Shown: positions 5,841 to 13,930, numbered from the stretch's first letter. The stretch: DNA of 19,945 bases from an uncultured Erysipelotrichaceae bacterium (GCA_951801995.1 CATOOY010000020.1:1-19945); one strand, 5' to 3'. Program-made: numbers and translations. The notes: a model not told the origin generated them from the letters alone.

Positions 5841-8678
5841 TTATAAAATGTTTGGTCTTATACTTGTATTATTTGTGTTTCTTTTTACTTCTTCTAAAAG
5901 AGAGTTTATTATTTGTATTTCTTCTTCTTTTAAAATTTCGTAACATATTTTACTTTCTAAATTTTCTACTTCTTCTTTTGTTTCTGCATGCATGATTTGT
6001 TCTTTTAATCGTTTTACATATATTTTTTTACCTACTTTTATAGAACTTTCTACTAATTGTTTATCCATAGTACTAAAAGAATTTCTATTTTCTTTCCATA
6101 ATCTTTCCATTTCTATTACTTTTTGTGGATCATCTTTATAAAATAACATAATAGCAACTTTATCTAAAATTTCATCATGGGTAAATATTTTCTTTTCTTC
6201 TATTGATTCTTCTTTTTTCTCTGGTACTTTTGGTTTTTCTTTCTTATTTATAGGTGTTTTTACTTCTTCTTCTTTTTCTATTTCTTTTTTCTTTTCAAAA
6301 TCCTCTGTTACATTTCTAATAATTTGGGATTGTAAATGATGCATTTCCTCTTCCCATTCTTTATAACTAACTGATAAATATTCATCGGACATAGCAGTTT
6401 GTTTATAAGTACTATTCATTTGGGCTTGCATTTGCCTATTGTCTGCATTGTTTATAAATTTTATCCATGTTTCTTTACTTGCATTTAACATGCTTTCTTT
6501 TAATTTGCTAGAAAATACTTTATCTCCTAACTTTTCTTTTTCTATTTTTAGTTTACTTTCTACTTTTTCTTTTATAATTTGGGCTAATTTTTTTGGATTT
6601 TTTTCTTCTGACCATGTCTGATATTTATCTAGGATTGTTCCTTTTTTGATATCTTCTTTTAATTTTGCATCTAATAAAGATATAAAGATAGATTCTATGT
6701 TTTCTGCATTTCTTATTTTATCTTTTTCTGCATCAAAATGTTCTCTAAAAAATGCATCTACACTTTCTATTTCATTTCTTTTTTGATGGGCTATGAAACT
6801 ATCTAGTTCTATTTTTTGTTGTATTTTTCGTACTGCTGTTTGTAGTTCTTTTGGTGCTTTGGTTTTTAAGAAATCTTTTAATTTTTTTAATTTGGAAGGA
6901 ATATAGTGTTTTCCAAAGATAGAATCTTCTAAAGAAATAATAAATTTAGATTTTCCTATGTTTCCTTGTCTTCCACTTCTTCCTCTTAATTGATCATCTA
7001 TTCTTTTGGATTCACTTAGACTAGATCCAATTATATAAAGGCCACCTACTTTTAAAGCTTCTTCTGATACTTTGATGTCTGTACCTCTTCCTGCTATGTT
7101 GGTTGTAACTGTAATTTTTCCTACTTTTCCTGCTTCTGAAATTATTTCTGCCTCTTTTGTAGGGTTGCTAGCATTTAATAATTGATTTTCGATATTATTT
7201 TCCTGTAAAAATTTAGAAACACGTTCTGATTCTTCTATAGATTCTGTTCCTATTAATACAGGTTGTCCTTTTTCTTTTGCTTTTTGTACTTCTTTTAATA
7301 TCTCATTATCTTTTTCTTTTTGGGTTTGGCAAACAACATCTCTTTCATCTATACGGTTCATTCCTTTTCGTGGACTTATTACAACGATATCTTTGTGGTA
7401 GATTTCTTTTAATTCTTTTTTGGAAGAAATTAGTGTTCCACTCAATCCTGAAAAATGATTGTATAATTTAAATAGATTGGGCTGATTTATAGAATTTAAG
7501 GTGATATTCCCTTCTGAAATTTCTACATTTTCTTTGGCTTCTATTGCTTGGTGTAATCCTTTTCCAAAGGAGCTTCCTACTGCAATTCTACCTGTTTCTT
7601 TGTTGATAACTTTTATTTTATTTTCTTGCACTAAGTAATCATTTTTATCTTTCATTAGATAATTTGCTACTAAAGCATTCTTGATAAAGCTTGCCATATA
7701 GTTTTGGGGTTCTATTATGACTTCCCTTCCATTTATTTTTTCTATTTGGTCTTCATAGCCTAGTTCTTTTAATCTACGGTTTACTCTTTCTATTCCTACA
7801 TCGGTTAGAAAAATATTGAAGTCTTGTTTGGAACCGATAAAATCTAAGTAAGCTGTGTCTTTTTCCATTTCATTTACATTTTGATATGTTTGATCTAGAC
7901 TAGCATCTACTACTTTTCCTCTTAATTTTTCTATTATTTCTTTTACATCCTTATAAAATTCTTTTGGAACTTTATCTGCTTCTGAAATAATGAAAGGATT
8001 ATTTGCTTCATCTATTAAACTTGCATCTACTTCATCTAATATGCAGGAAGAGAGGCCTCTCATAACTTTATCTTCTTTGTGTATTACCATGTTGTCTCTT
8101 AAATAGTCAAACGCTATGGTGGTAGGTGTTGCATAAGTTATATCACATGCATAGGCTTTTCTTTTTTGTTCATGGGTATCTTCATTTCCTACAAAACTTG
8201 CTGTTAATCCTACTGTTTCAAACAATTCTTTATTGTCTTCATAGTCTCTTTGGGCTAAATATTCGTTTGCTGTAATGATATGCATTCCTTCTCCTTTTAG
8301 GGCATTTAAATATGCGGAAAGAGTAAGGGCATATGTTTTTCCTTCTCCTGTAAGCATTTGTGCTAGATCTCCGTTTGAAAGTACAAGAGATGTTTTGATT
8401 TGTTCATCATAATATCCATTTCTTGTTTCATCATTTGGATATTTTTTCTTTTGCAACTTTTTAAATGCTTCACAGATAATAGCATATGCATCTACTAAAA
8501 TATCATCTAATGTTTCTCCATTTTTTAAACGATCTTTTAATTTTTCTGTTAATTCTTTAAATTCTTCTAAAGATACATTTTCATATAGTTTTTGTTTTTC
8601 TTTTATTTCTTTTAATAATTTGTCTATTTTTTTATTCTGTCTAGCAGAATAATCGAATAATTCTGTAAATCCAGCCAT
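5841..8678 (-). CDS. Divergent SecA-family preprotein translocase ATPase (SecA2-like paralogue)
   Basis: A SecA-type motor of 945 residues. Conserved parts: Walker A MLTGEGKT (108-115), DEVD box (215-218), GLHQAIEAKE (374-383), TNIAGRGTDI (526-535) and LRGRSGRQG (564-572). Several near-invariant SecA blocks are changed. The FDVQLIGG segment before Walker A is absent, SITxQNxFRxYxKLxGMTGT reads NSINQPNLFKLYNHFSGLSGT, GTERHESRRID reads GSSLSESKRID, and the YDDVMNxQR helix is not recognisable. The C-terminus lacks the CxC...CH zinc motif and instead has a Lys/Glu linker (about 795-830) and a 115-residue helical domain. This points to an accessory SecA rather than the housekeeping one, which would be expected elsewhere. 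SD AGGAGATG precedes the ATG. It follows the lipoprotein gene by 18 bases. Confidence 0.88.
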   Translation of the reverse strand: MAGFTELFDYSARQNKKIDKLLKEIKEKQKLYENVSLEEFKELTEKLKDRLKNGETLDDILVDAYAIICEAFKKLQKKKYPNDETRNGYYDEQIKTSLVLSNGDLAQMLTGEGKTYALTLSAYLNALKGEGMHIITANEYLAQRDYEDNKELFETVGLTASFVGNEDTHEQKRKAYACDITYATPTTIAFDYLRDNMVIHKEDKVMRGLSSCILDEVDASLIDEANNPFIISEADKVPKEFYKDVKEIIEKLRGKVVDASLDQTYQNVNEMEKDTAYLDFIGSKQDFNIFLTDVGIERVNRRLKELGYEDQIEKINGREVIIEPQNYMASFIKNALVANYLMKDKNDYLVQENKIKVINKETGRIAVGSSFGKGLHQAIEAKENVEISEGNITLNSINQPNLFKLYNHFSGLSGTLISSKKELKEIYHKDIVVISPRKGMNRIDERDVVCQTQKEKDNEILKEVQKAKEKGQPVLIGTESIEESERVSKFLQENNIENQLLNASNPTKEAEIISEAGKVGKITVTTNIAGRGTDIKVSEEALKVGGLYIIGSSLSESKRIDDQLRGRSGRQGNIGKSKFIISLEDSIFGKHYIPSKLKKLKDFLKTKAPKELQTAVRKIQQKIELDSFIAHQKRNEIESVDAFFREHFDAEKDKIRNAENIESIFISLLDAKLKEDIKKGTILDKYQTWSEEKNPKKLAQIIKEKVESKLKIEKEKLGDKVFSSKLKESMLNASKETWIKFINNADNRQMQAQMNSTYKQTAMSDEYLSVSYKEWEEEMHHLQSQIIRNVTEDFEKKKEIEKEEEVKTPINKKEKPKVPEKKEESIEEKKIFTHDEILDKVAIMLFYKDDPQKVIEMERLWKENRNSFSTMDKQLVESSIKVGKKIYVKRLKEQIMHAETKEEVENLESKICYEILKEEEIQIINSLLEEVKRNTNNTSIRPNIL

Positions 8679-8696
8679 TTTTTCATCTCCTATTTT

Positions 8697-9380
8697 TTAT
8701 GAACGAAAACGATAGTCTAATAATTTTTGTACAATTATATAAAATATAAAAATCAGTGTCGCTATGATAAAAATAGCTATTCCTGCCATAATAATTACGT
8801 TTCCATTTTCTTTTTTTTCTTGATGCTTTTCTTTTTTAGATATTTGAAAACGTAGTTCTTTATTTTTAGCATTTGTTTTTGTAATATTCCATATATATGT
8901 ATTTTTTTCTACACGATCTGCATTGTGTTGAATCACTTTCCTGTCTGTTGTAATTTTAATGGTCGCTTTTCTTAAAAATTGATTTTCTAGTCCTGATTTT
9001 AATCCATCTTCTAATTTTATATAATAATAATCTTCTGTATCTATAAAAGCATAATATTTAAAATATTTTAGGGAAAGTGCATCTTTAAATTTAGAAGGAT
9101 CATGTGTATAGGATAAAATAATTTTATATTTTTTTCCATCTTTGATTATTTCTTTTTTATACATATTTTCTTCTTTTTCATCTTCATATGCATAATATAT
9201 ATTTTTTTCTAAGTCTATTTCTTGTACATCATTTGGGTCTTGGTATTTTATGTAATCTGTAAAAAGGGTAATATCTTCTTTAAATGTTCCATCTTTGATT
9301 TCTAGATTATATTCAGGGTTACATCCTGTAATTAGAAAAAGAGTGAAAAGAAGAAATCCTATTTTTATTTTATTTTTCAT
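8697..9380 (-). CDS. Lipoprotein with a C-terminal transmembrane helix, unknown function
   Basis: A 227-residue exported protein that I do not recognise as a named family. It starts with a classic lipoprotein signal peptide, with lipobox ITGC and lipidation at Cys20. A Tyr/Lys/Asp-rich, probably beta-strand ectodomain follows to about residue 180, with a YIWNITKTN element near 162-170 reminiscent of LppM/DUF3153-type domains (weak). A strong membrane helix spans about 194-219, followed by a short basic tail (KLLDYRFRS). Both ends are therefore tied to the membrane, with the C-terminus inside. The SD AGGAGG overlaps the stop codon of the amidase gene (TAG inside TAGGAGG), so the two are translationally coupled, and SecA follows 18 bases later. 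It could be a membrane partner of the SecA or the amidase. Confidence 0.75.
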   Translation of the reverse strand: MKNKIKIGFLLFTLFLITGCNPEYNLEIKDGTFKEDITLFTDYIKYQDPNDVQEIDLEKNIYYAYEDEKEENMYKKEIIKDGKKYKIILSYTHDPSKFKDALSLKYFKYYAFIDTEDYYYIKLEDGLKSGLENQFLRKATIKITTDRKVIQHNADRVEKNTYIWNITKTNAKNKELRFQISKKEKHQEKKENGNVIIMAGIAIFIIATLIFIFYIIVQKLLDYRFRS

Positions 9381-9388
9381 GTTTCCTC

Positions 9389-10480
9389 CTAATATCCTGC
9401 ACTTTTTATTTTGTCTGCTACGGCTTCTGCCATATTTTCTTGATCTTTTTTATATTTATGCATTGCTTCTTTATTATCATAGAATTCTACTTCTATGTAT
9501 GTAATTGATTTGTTTTTGTTTTTAAAGAAATTCCAGTTTCCTAAGGTTCCACCACTATATCCTTGAACACCACGATTGGAACCAGTAAAAGAGGATACTG
9601 TGTTTAATATTTGATTATCTATTGGTGATACATTGGAGGTTTGTCCTCCACTTGTCATAATCATAGTTCCTGATGCAGTATGACTAGATGTTGCATTAAA
9701 ATGAATTTCTATAATATGTGCGAATGAATCCCAATATCCTTCTGCTTCTAGTTTGTTAAATGTATTTGTATAGTTTCCATTTCCTCCTCTACTACACAAA
9801 AAGGAAGCATTCATTCTTTCATCGTTTTCATCTCCTACTAGTACTTGATTGGCAATTACTGCATTGACTCCTTTTTTTAATAAGGCTTTTTTTAAAGACA
9901 AAGCTAAACTTCTTGTTTCTGATTCTTCTGCATAACCACTTGAGGTGGTTCCACGACAATCTCCACAGGTAAGGCATTCTGGTTGATAGGCATGTCCTGC
10001 AATAATTAATATACCGCCTCCATTTGGATCTCCTTTGGATGGCTTATTAAATGCGATTGCTTTTCTTTCTTTAAGGGCTTGTTCTCTTCTTTGCTTTTCT
10101 GTTAGTTCTCTTGCTTCTTTATCTGCTTTTATTTTCTCTTCTTCTAATTTTTCTTCTTCTGCTTTTTTCTTTTCTATGTATTTTTCATTGGCATTTACCC
10201 AGCAAGCAGTAGATTCGATGTTTTCTTTTCCAATTGTTGTCATTACAGCATTTAGAATGGTAGGAATAACAAATATTAATATAACAGCTAGAAAACGATT
10301 GATAATTTGTTTTTTTGTCTTTTTTTCTTTTTCTTCACTCATGTCACTGGTAACTAATTTTACTATATCTATCATAGCCCAAATAATTAAAATGATGGGG
10401 CCTATTATTTGTATTAAGTTTAATATCTCTTTAACAAGTAATACTACTTTTAGTACTGTGGAATTATCGCAATTAAACAT
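9389..10480 (-). CDS. Two-helix membrane domain fused to an Amidase_3 peptidoglycan amidase
   Basis: Residues about 10-42 and 60-83 are two hydrophobic helices separated by a Lys/Glu-rich loop. This pattern (IIGPIILIIWAMIDIVKLVTS...RFLAVILIFVIPTILN) is that of small pilin/VirB2-like membrane proteins common in Bacillota. A charged coiled segment (about 98-142) leads to an N-acetylmuramoyl-L-alanine amidase domain (about 155-363). The expected zinc ligands are visible: His163 in IIAGHAYQ, a Glu in AEESETR (185-188), and His260 in EIHFNA. The catalytic Glu is probably Glu330 in YIEVEFYDN. The C-terminal layout resembles clostridial phage-type amidases (FFCDNKED-like). The enzyme would cut the bond between MurNAc and L-Ala. 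It lacks a cleavable signal peptide and is tethered. It is first gene of the cluster, with SD AAGGTGAT and a good promoter upstream. Confidence 0.85.
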   Translation of the reverse strand: MFNCDNSTVLKVVLLVKEILNLIQIIGPIILIIWAMIDIVKLVTSDMSEEKEKKTKKQIINRFLAVILIFVIPTILNAVMTTIGKENIESTACWVNANEKYIEKKKAEEEKLEEEKIKADKEARELTEKQRREQALKERKAIAFNKPSKGDPNGGGILIIAGHAYQPECLTCGDCRGTTSSGYAEESETRSLALSLKKALLKKGVNAVIANQVLVGDENDERMNASFLCSRGGNGNYTNTFNKLEAEGYWDSFAHIIEIHFNATSSHTASGTMIMTSGGQTSNVSPIDNQILNTVSSFTGSNRGVQGYSGGTLGNWNFFKNKNKSITYIEVEFYDNKEAMHKYKKDQENMAEAVADKIKSAGY

Positions 10481-10505
10481 TCTATCACCTTACTTTTATA
10501 TTTTT

Positions 10506-10535
10506 AGTATACCATGAAAAAGAATGATCTGTAAA
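10506..10535 (-). promoter_or_regulatory. SigA promoter of the amidase-lipoprotein-SecA cluster
   Basis: TTTACA (10530-10535), 18-base spacer, TATACT (10506-10511) with a TG extended element immediately before it (TGGTATACT). The -35 lies in the loop and stem of the upstream terminator hairpin. Confidence 0.6.
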
Positions 10536-10545
10536 CAAATCATTC
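10517..10545 (-). terminator. Intrinsic terminator of the M29 aminopeptidase gene
   Basis: A 10-bp stem (10536-10545 with 10522-10531, one G-U), 4-base loop and five U (10517-10521). The TGA stop codon at 10540-10542 is inside the 5' arm. Confidence 0.8.
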
Positions 10546-11646
10546 CTTGTTTTGTATATCATTTAGATGTTTTAATTCTTCTTTTACAAATTTACCATTT
10601 TCTCTTATTAATACATCATCAAAGTAAATATTTCCTCCACCATATTCTTCTCTTTGGATGAGTACCATATCCCAGTGTACACTAGAGTCATTTCCATTAT
10701 AAGCATCTTTATAAGCGGCTCCTGGTGTAAAGTGAATGCTTCCTATTATTTTTTCATCAAATAGAATGTCTCCTATAGGATCTTTTATATAAGGATTGAA
10801 TCCAATAGAAAATTCACCTATATATCTACTTCCTTCGTCTGTATTTAAAATATCCATTAATTTTTCTTCTTCACTATCACAAGTAGCATTTACTATTTTT
10901 CCATTTTTAAAGGTTAAAGATACATGTTCAAATACATTTCCATTATAAGGAGATGGGGTATTATAGGTAATCGTCCCGTTTACACTATCTTTAATAGGTG
11001 CTGTAAAGATTTCACCATCTGGTATATTGGATTCTCCTAGACATGGAATAACTGGAATATCTTTTATAGAAAATGTAATATCTGTGTTTTTACCTGTTAA
11101 TCTCACTTTATCTGTTTTTTCCATTAAGTCTTTTAATGGCTTTATTTGTTCTTCCATTTTACTATAATCGAATGTCATTGCTTGCATAGCATATTTATAA
11201 AATGCATGATATGGCATTTTAGCTTTATAAGCATCTAATTTAGATGGATAATTTAATAATACCCATCTTCTTTCATTTGTTCTTATTTCTCTTTCTTTTA
11301 AAGTGGCTTCTCCTATTTTATTTCTTATTAATTTAGGTATATTTTTTTCTTCAAATTCATTTTCATTGTAACGAATATTTATAAAACAATCATAATTTTC
11401 GACTTCTTCTTTGGCATGTTTTTGTAGTTCTTTTATTTTATTATCTAATGTATTTTCTAATAATGTAGCGTTTATATCATGATCTGTTCTTTTTACGAAG
11501 GGAATTCCTTTATTTAAGACAATATCTTTTATTAATAATTTTACAAATTCTTTACAACTATCATTCATATAGCTAATTAATACTCTATCATTTTCTTTTA
11601 TTTTTAAAGAATAATCTACTATAATTTTACTTAATTTTTCTTCCAT
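10540..11646 (-). CDS. M29-family metallo-aminopeptidase (AmpS/PepS type)
   Basis: A cytoplasmic aminopeptidase of the M29 family (aminopeptidase T, AmpS, PepS), which removes N-terminal residues using a two-metal site. Family landmarks are in order: GESNIPDGEIFTAP near residue 205, the glutamate motif IGEFSIGFNP near 278, the histidine in GSIHFTPGAAYKDAY near 304, and the final HWDM metal-binding pair near 324. At 368 residues it is slightly shorter than the usual 400-410. A GTG three codons upstream (11653-11655) gives a longer frame, but the N-terminal MEEKLSKIIVDYSLKI fits the family start, and GAGTGAG precedes this ATG. It is transcribed divergently from the coat-like gene. It ends in TGA within its terminator. 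Confidence 0.92.
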   Translation of the reverse strand: MEEKLSKIIVDYSLKIKENDRVLISYMNDSCKEFVKLLIKDIVLNKGIPFVKRTDHDINATLLENTLDNKIKELQKHAKEEVENYDCFINIRYNENEFEEKNIPKLIRNKIGEATLKEREIRTNERRWVLLNYPSKLDAYKAKMPYHAFYKYAMQAMTFDYSKMEEQIKPLKDLMEKTDKVRLTGKNTDITFSIKDIPVIPCLGESNIPDGEIFTAPIKDSVNGTITYNTPSPYNGNVFEHVSLTFKNGKIVNATCDSEEEKLMDILNTDEGSRYIGEFSIGFNPYIKDPIGDILFDEKIIGSIHFTPGAAYKDAYNGNDSSVHWDMVLIQREEYGGGNIYFDDVLIRENGKFVKEELKHLNDIQNKE

Positions 11647-11667
11647 GTTTCTCACTCTTTCTACTTT

Positions 11668-11690
11668 CTTTCATATATATATTATGAAAG
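11668..11690. repeat. Inverted repeat between divergent genes, possible operator
   Basis: CTTTCATA, 7 bases, TATGAAAG: a perfect 8-bp inverted repeat centred in the 53-base gap between the aminopeptidase and the coat-like gene. It overlaps the -10 of the aminopeptidase promoter and part of the ribosome site of the coat-like gene. It could be an operator; in AT-rich DNA it could also be chance. Confidence 0.35.
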
Positions 11691-11709
11691 GAGATTTTTA
11701 TGTATTCAA
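11681..11709 (-). promoter_or_regulatory. SigA promoter of the aminopeptidase gene
   Basis: TTGAAT (11704-11709), 17-base spacer, CATAAT (11681-11686) on the minus strand. The -35 lies inside the first codons of the divergent coat-like gene. Confidence 0.5.
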
Positions 11710-11966
11710 ATGTGAATTTTCCAAATGCTTCTATTCCACAGGGAGTTGCTTACAATCGTTCTTCTATAAATCCTACTTTCCAGCAATCTATTAAACAGGG
11801 TGATGATAGATTTATTGCTGGTGGATTTTTAGGTCCCTTTATTTTAGGTGGCATTACTGGTGGGCTTTTGGCTCCTGCTTTCTATAATCCAGGATATGGT
11901 TATGGTAGACCTGTTTATAATAACTACTATTATCCTCCTTATTATTATGGACCTTATTATAGATAG
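11700..11966 (+). CDS. Small Gly/Tyr-rich protein, probable spore coat or cell-surface protein
   Basis: The only plus-strand gene in the window, 88 residues. A polar, Asn/Ser/Gln-rich N-terminal half (1-36) is followed by a Gly/hydrophobic stretch (GGFLGPFILGGITGGLLAPAF, about 41-61). The tail is very rich in Tyr, Pro and Gly (NNYYYPPYYYGPYYR). This composition is typical of small spore-coat proteins that are cross-linked through tyrosine, and the organism makes spores, so coat function is a reasonable inference. No named family was recognised. SD AAAGGAGA lies 5 bases before the ATG, and a strong terminator follows within 10 bases of the stop, so it is monocistronic. I could not find a convincing SigE, SigK or SigA promoter in front of it. 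Confidence 0.72.
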   Translation: MYSNVNFPNASIPQGVAYNRSSINPTFQQSIKQGDDRFIAGGFLGPFILGGITGGLLAPAFYNPGYGYGRPVYNNYYYPPYYYGPYYR

Positions 11967-11972
11967 TTATAC

Positions 11973-12013
11973 AAAAAGTAGTACTTGTGTGAAGTCCTAC
12001 TTTTTCTTTTTGT
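11973..12013 (+). terminator. Intrinsic terminator of the coat-like gene
   Basis: AAAAAGTAG, one mismatch, ACTT, loop GTGTG, AAGT, CTACTTTTT: a long stem at 11973-12005 followed by a U-rich tail (TTTTTCTTTTTG). Confidence 0.8.
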
Positions 12014-12046
12014 TTTGTCATATTCTTCAAAGACTGACAAATTTTT

Positions 12047-12062
12047 TATTTTACGTAAAATA
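12047..12062. repeat. Perfect 16-bp palindrome
   Basis: TATTTTACGTAAAATA in the convergent gap between the coat-like gene and rny. The rest of that gap (12014-12151) is AT-rich with no gene or RNA that I can recognise. The palindrome may be a protein-binding site or chance. Confidence 0.3.
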
Positions 12063-12151
12063 TTTATTTTCTTTTATTTTCGCTTATATTGTTCCATCTT
12101 CTATTTTCCACTTTGTAAATATATTTCTTTTAATATATGTCAATATAATGT

Positions 12152-12178
12152 AAAAAAAAAGAAGCTATTTTGCTTCTT
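12152..12178 (-). terminator. Intrinsic terminator of rny
   Basis: Stem AAGAAGC/GCTTCTT (12172-12178 with 12159-12165), 6-base loop, and a run of nine U (12152-12160). The TAG stop codon (12165-12167) lies at the loop/3'-arm boundary. Confidence 0.8.
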
Positions 12179-13718
12179 CTGTTGCACGAGTTTCACGAAT
12201 GACTGTTACTTTAATTGTACCAGGGTACTGCAGTGTTTCTTCAATTTTATTTTTAATATCACGTGCGACTTTATGACTTGTGATATCATCTATCTCTTCT
12301 GGTTTTACGATAATACGAAGTTCTCTTCCTGCTTGTACGGCAAATGATTTTTCAATTCCATCCATATCGTTGGCAATTGCTTCTAAATCTTGTAATCTTT
12401 TGATGTAATTTTCTAATGAATCATTTCTAGCTCCTGGTCGTGATGCAGATAGAGTATCTGCGACAGCAATAATTTCTGAAATAATAGATGTTGCTTCTTT
12501 ATCCCCATGATGTGATTCAATTGCATTGATAACAATTTCATTTTCTTTATATTTTCTAGCTAAATCTGCACCTATAGTAATATGACTTCCTTCTATTTCG
12601 TGGTCTACAGCTTTTCCTATATCATGGAGTAATCCTGCACGCTTAGCAAGGGATACATTTTCTCCTATTTCAGCTGCCATTAGTCCAGCTAAATGGGCTA
12701 CTTCTATAGAGTGCATAAGTGCATTTTGTCCATAACTGGTTCTAAAATATAGTTTACCTACTAATTCCATTAATTCTGTATCCATTTTGGTAATACCAAG
12801 TTCAAATAAAGCATCTTTGGCATGTTCTAATACTTCTGCCTTCATTTCTTTCATATTTTTATCATACAGTTCTTCTATTCTAGTTGGATGAATTCTTCCA
12901 TCTTTAATAAGTGCCTCTATAGTTACACGGGCTATTTCCCTTCGGTAAGGATCGAAGCTAGATAAGACAATTGCTTCTGGAGTATCATCAATAATTAAAT
13001 CTACACCTGTTACAGCTTCAATTGTACGGATATTTCTTCCTTCTCTTCCAATAATACGACCTTTCATGTCATCGTTTGGCAGGGTTACTACGGTCACTGT
13101 TTGATCACTTGCGACATCTCCTGCATATTTCTGCATAGAAGAGATTAACATAGCTTTTGCTTTTCTATCTACTTCTAGTTTTGCTTCTTCTTCTCTATCT
13201 TTCATATAAGAAGCTATTTCTAAATTCATCATCTCTTCTACTTTTTTCATAACAAGTTCTTTGGCTTCTTTTTTACTAAAACCTGCTATTTTTTCTAACA
13301 TCTCTATTTGTTCTTTTTTTATTTCATCCACTTTTACTTTTTCATCTTGGACTTCTTTTTGTTTATTAATTAAATTATTTTCTTTTTCTTCTAACATTTC
13401 TTCTCTGTTTTGAAGAATTTGATCTCTTCTATCTATGCTAGTTTCTCTTAATAAGAACCTTTCTTCTGATTCTTTCATTTCTTCTTTTTTTTCTTTTATC
13501 TGTTCTTCTATTTCTTTTTTTAATTTATAAGCTTCTTCTTTTGCTTCTAATAAGAAATCCCTTTTCATTTTTTCTGCTTCTTTTTTACTTTTTTCAATTA
13601 TTTTTTCAGCATTTTTTGTTGCTGTATTCCCTTTTATATAATTAATTATAAACATACAGGAAATTCCTGTAAAAAGTCCAGTTAGGACAAGCAAAATGGA
13701 GAATATTATTGTATTCAT
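12165..13718 (-). CDS. rny: Ribonuclease Y
   Basis: RNase Y is the membrane-bound endoribonuclease that starts mRNA decay in Bacillota. The sequence has an N-terminal membrane helix (about 3-28), a long Lys/Glu coiled coil (about 35-195), a KH domain with GRIIGREGRNI (220-230), and an HD domain whose metal-binding pair is His365-Asp366 in LLHDIGKAVDHE. ESHHGDKEA follows, near 401. The 517-residue length is normal (B. subtilis 520). An upstream GTG (13728-13730) would add four residues, but it overlaps the GGAGGA ribosome site, so ATG at 13716-13718 is chosen. It has its own SigA promoter. recA lies upstream on the same strand behind a terminator, an order also seen in Bacillus relatives as I recall. 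Confidence 0.97.
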   Translation of the reverse strand: MNTIIFSILLVLTGLFTGISCMFIINYIKGNTATKNAEKIIEKSKKEAEKMKRDFLLEAKEEAYKLKKEIEEQIKEKKEEMKESEERFLLRETSIDRRDQILQNREEMLEEKENNLINKQKEVQDEKVKVDEIKKEQIEMLEKIAGFSKKEAKELVMKKVEEMMNLEIASYMKDREEEAKLEVDRKAKAMLISSMQKYAGDVASDQTVTVVTLPNDDMKGRIIGREGRNIRTIEAVTGVDLIIDDTPEAIVLSSFDPYRREIARVTIEALIKDGRIHPTRIEELYDKNMKEMKAEVLEHAKDALFELGITKMDTELMELVGKLYFRTSYGQNALMHSIEVAHLAGLMAAEIGENVSLAKRAGLLHDIGKAVDHEIEGSHITIGADLARKYKENEIVINAIESHHGDKEATSIISEIIAVADTLSASRPGARNDSLENYIKRLQDLEAIANDMDGIEKSFAVQAGRELRIIVKPEEIDDITSHKVARDIKNKIEETLQYPGTIKVTVIRETRATEEAK

Positions 13719-13768
13719 ATTTTCCTCCACTATCTATTTTAAGTAAACTTAATGTTACCTCTAATATT

Positions 13769-13797
13769 ATTTTAATGGTTAGAAATCAATAAGTCAA
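13769..13797 (-). promoter_or_regulatory. SigA promoter of rny
   Basis: TTGACT (13792-13797), 17-base spacer, TAAAAT (13769-13774): five of six matches in each hexamer, giving a leader of about 45 bases. Confidence 0.7.
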
Positions 13798-13930
13798 GTA
13801 TAAATCGTGGTATGTATTTATTGATATTTATATCTTCTCCAATCTACCTTATAAAAATGATATTTATAAAACATATTTTATATCTTTTTTCCTTATTTAT
13901 AACAATGGGTATTTTAGCTATTGTTTTTCT

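Noticed and set aside
9389..10480. Type IV secretion pilin as the main call for the amidase fusion gene
   Set aside because: The two-helix region is pilin-like in pattern only; no other secretion genes are nearby and the catalytic amidase domain makes up most of the protein.
11640..11699. SigK or SigE promoter for the coat-like gene
   Set aside because: CATATATAT gives only a partial -10 match with the TA one base out of place, and no -35 partner lies at the right spacing.
13719..13730. Upstream GTG start for rny
   Set aside because: The GTG overlaps the GGAGGA ribosome site that serves ATG at 13716-13718. The same reasoning excludes GTG starts at 15742-15744 (SASP copy 2) and 5798-5800 (deacetylase-like gene).
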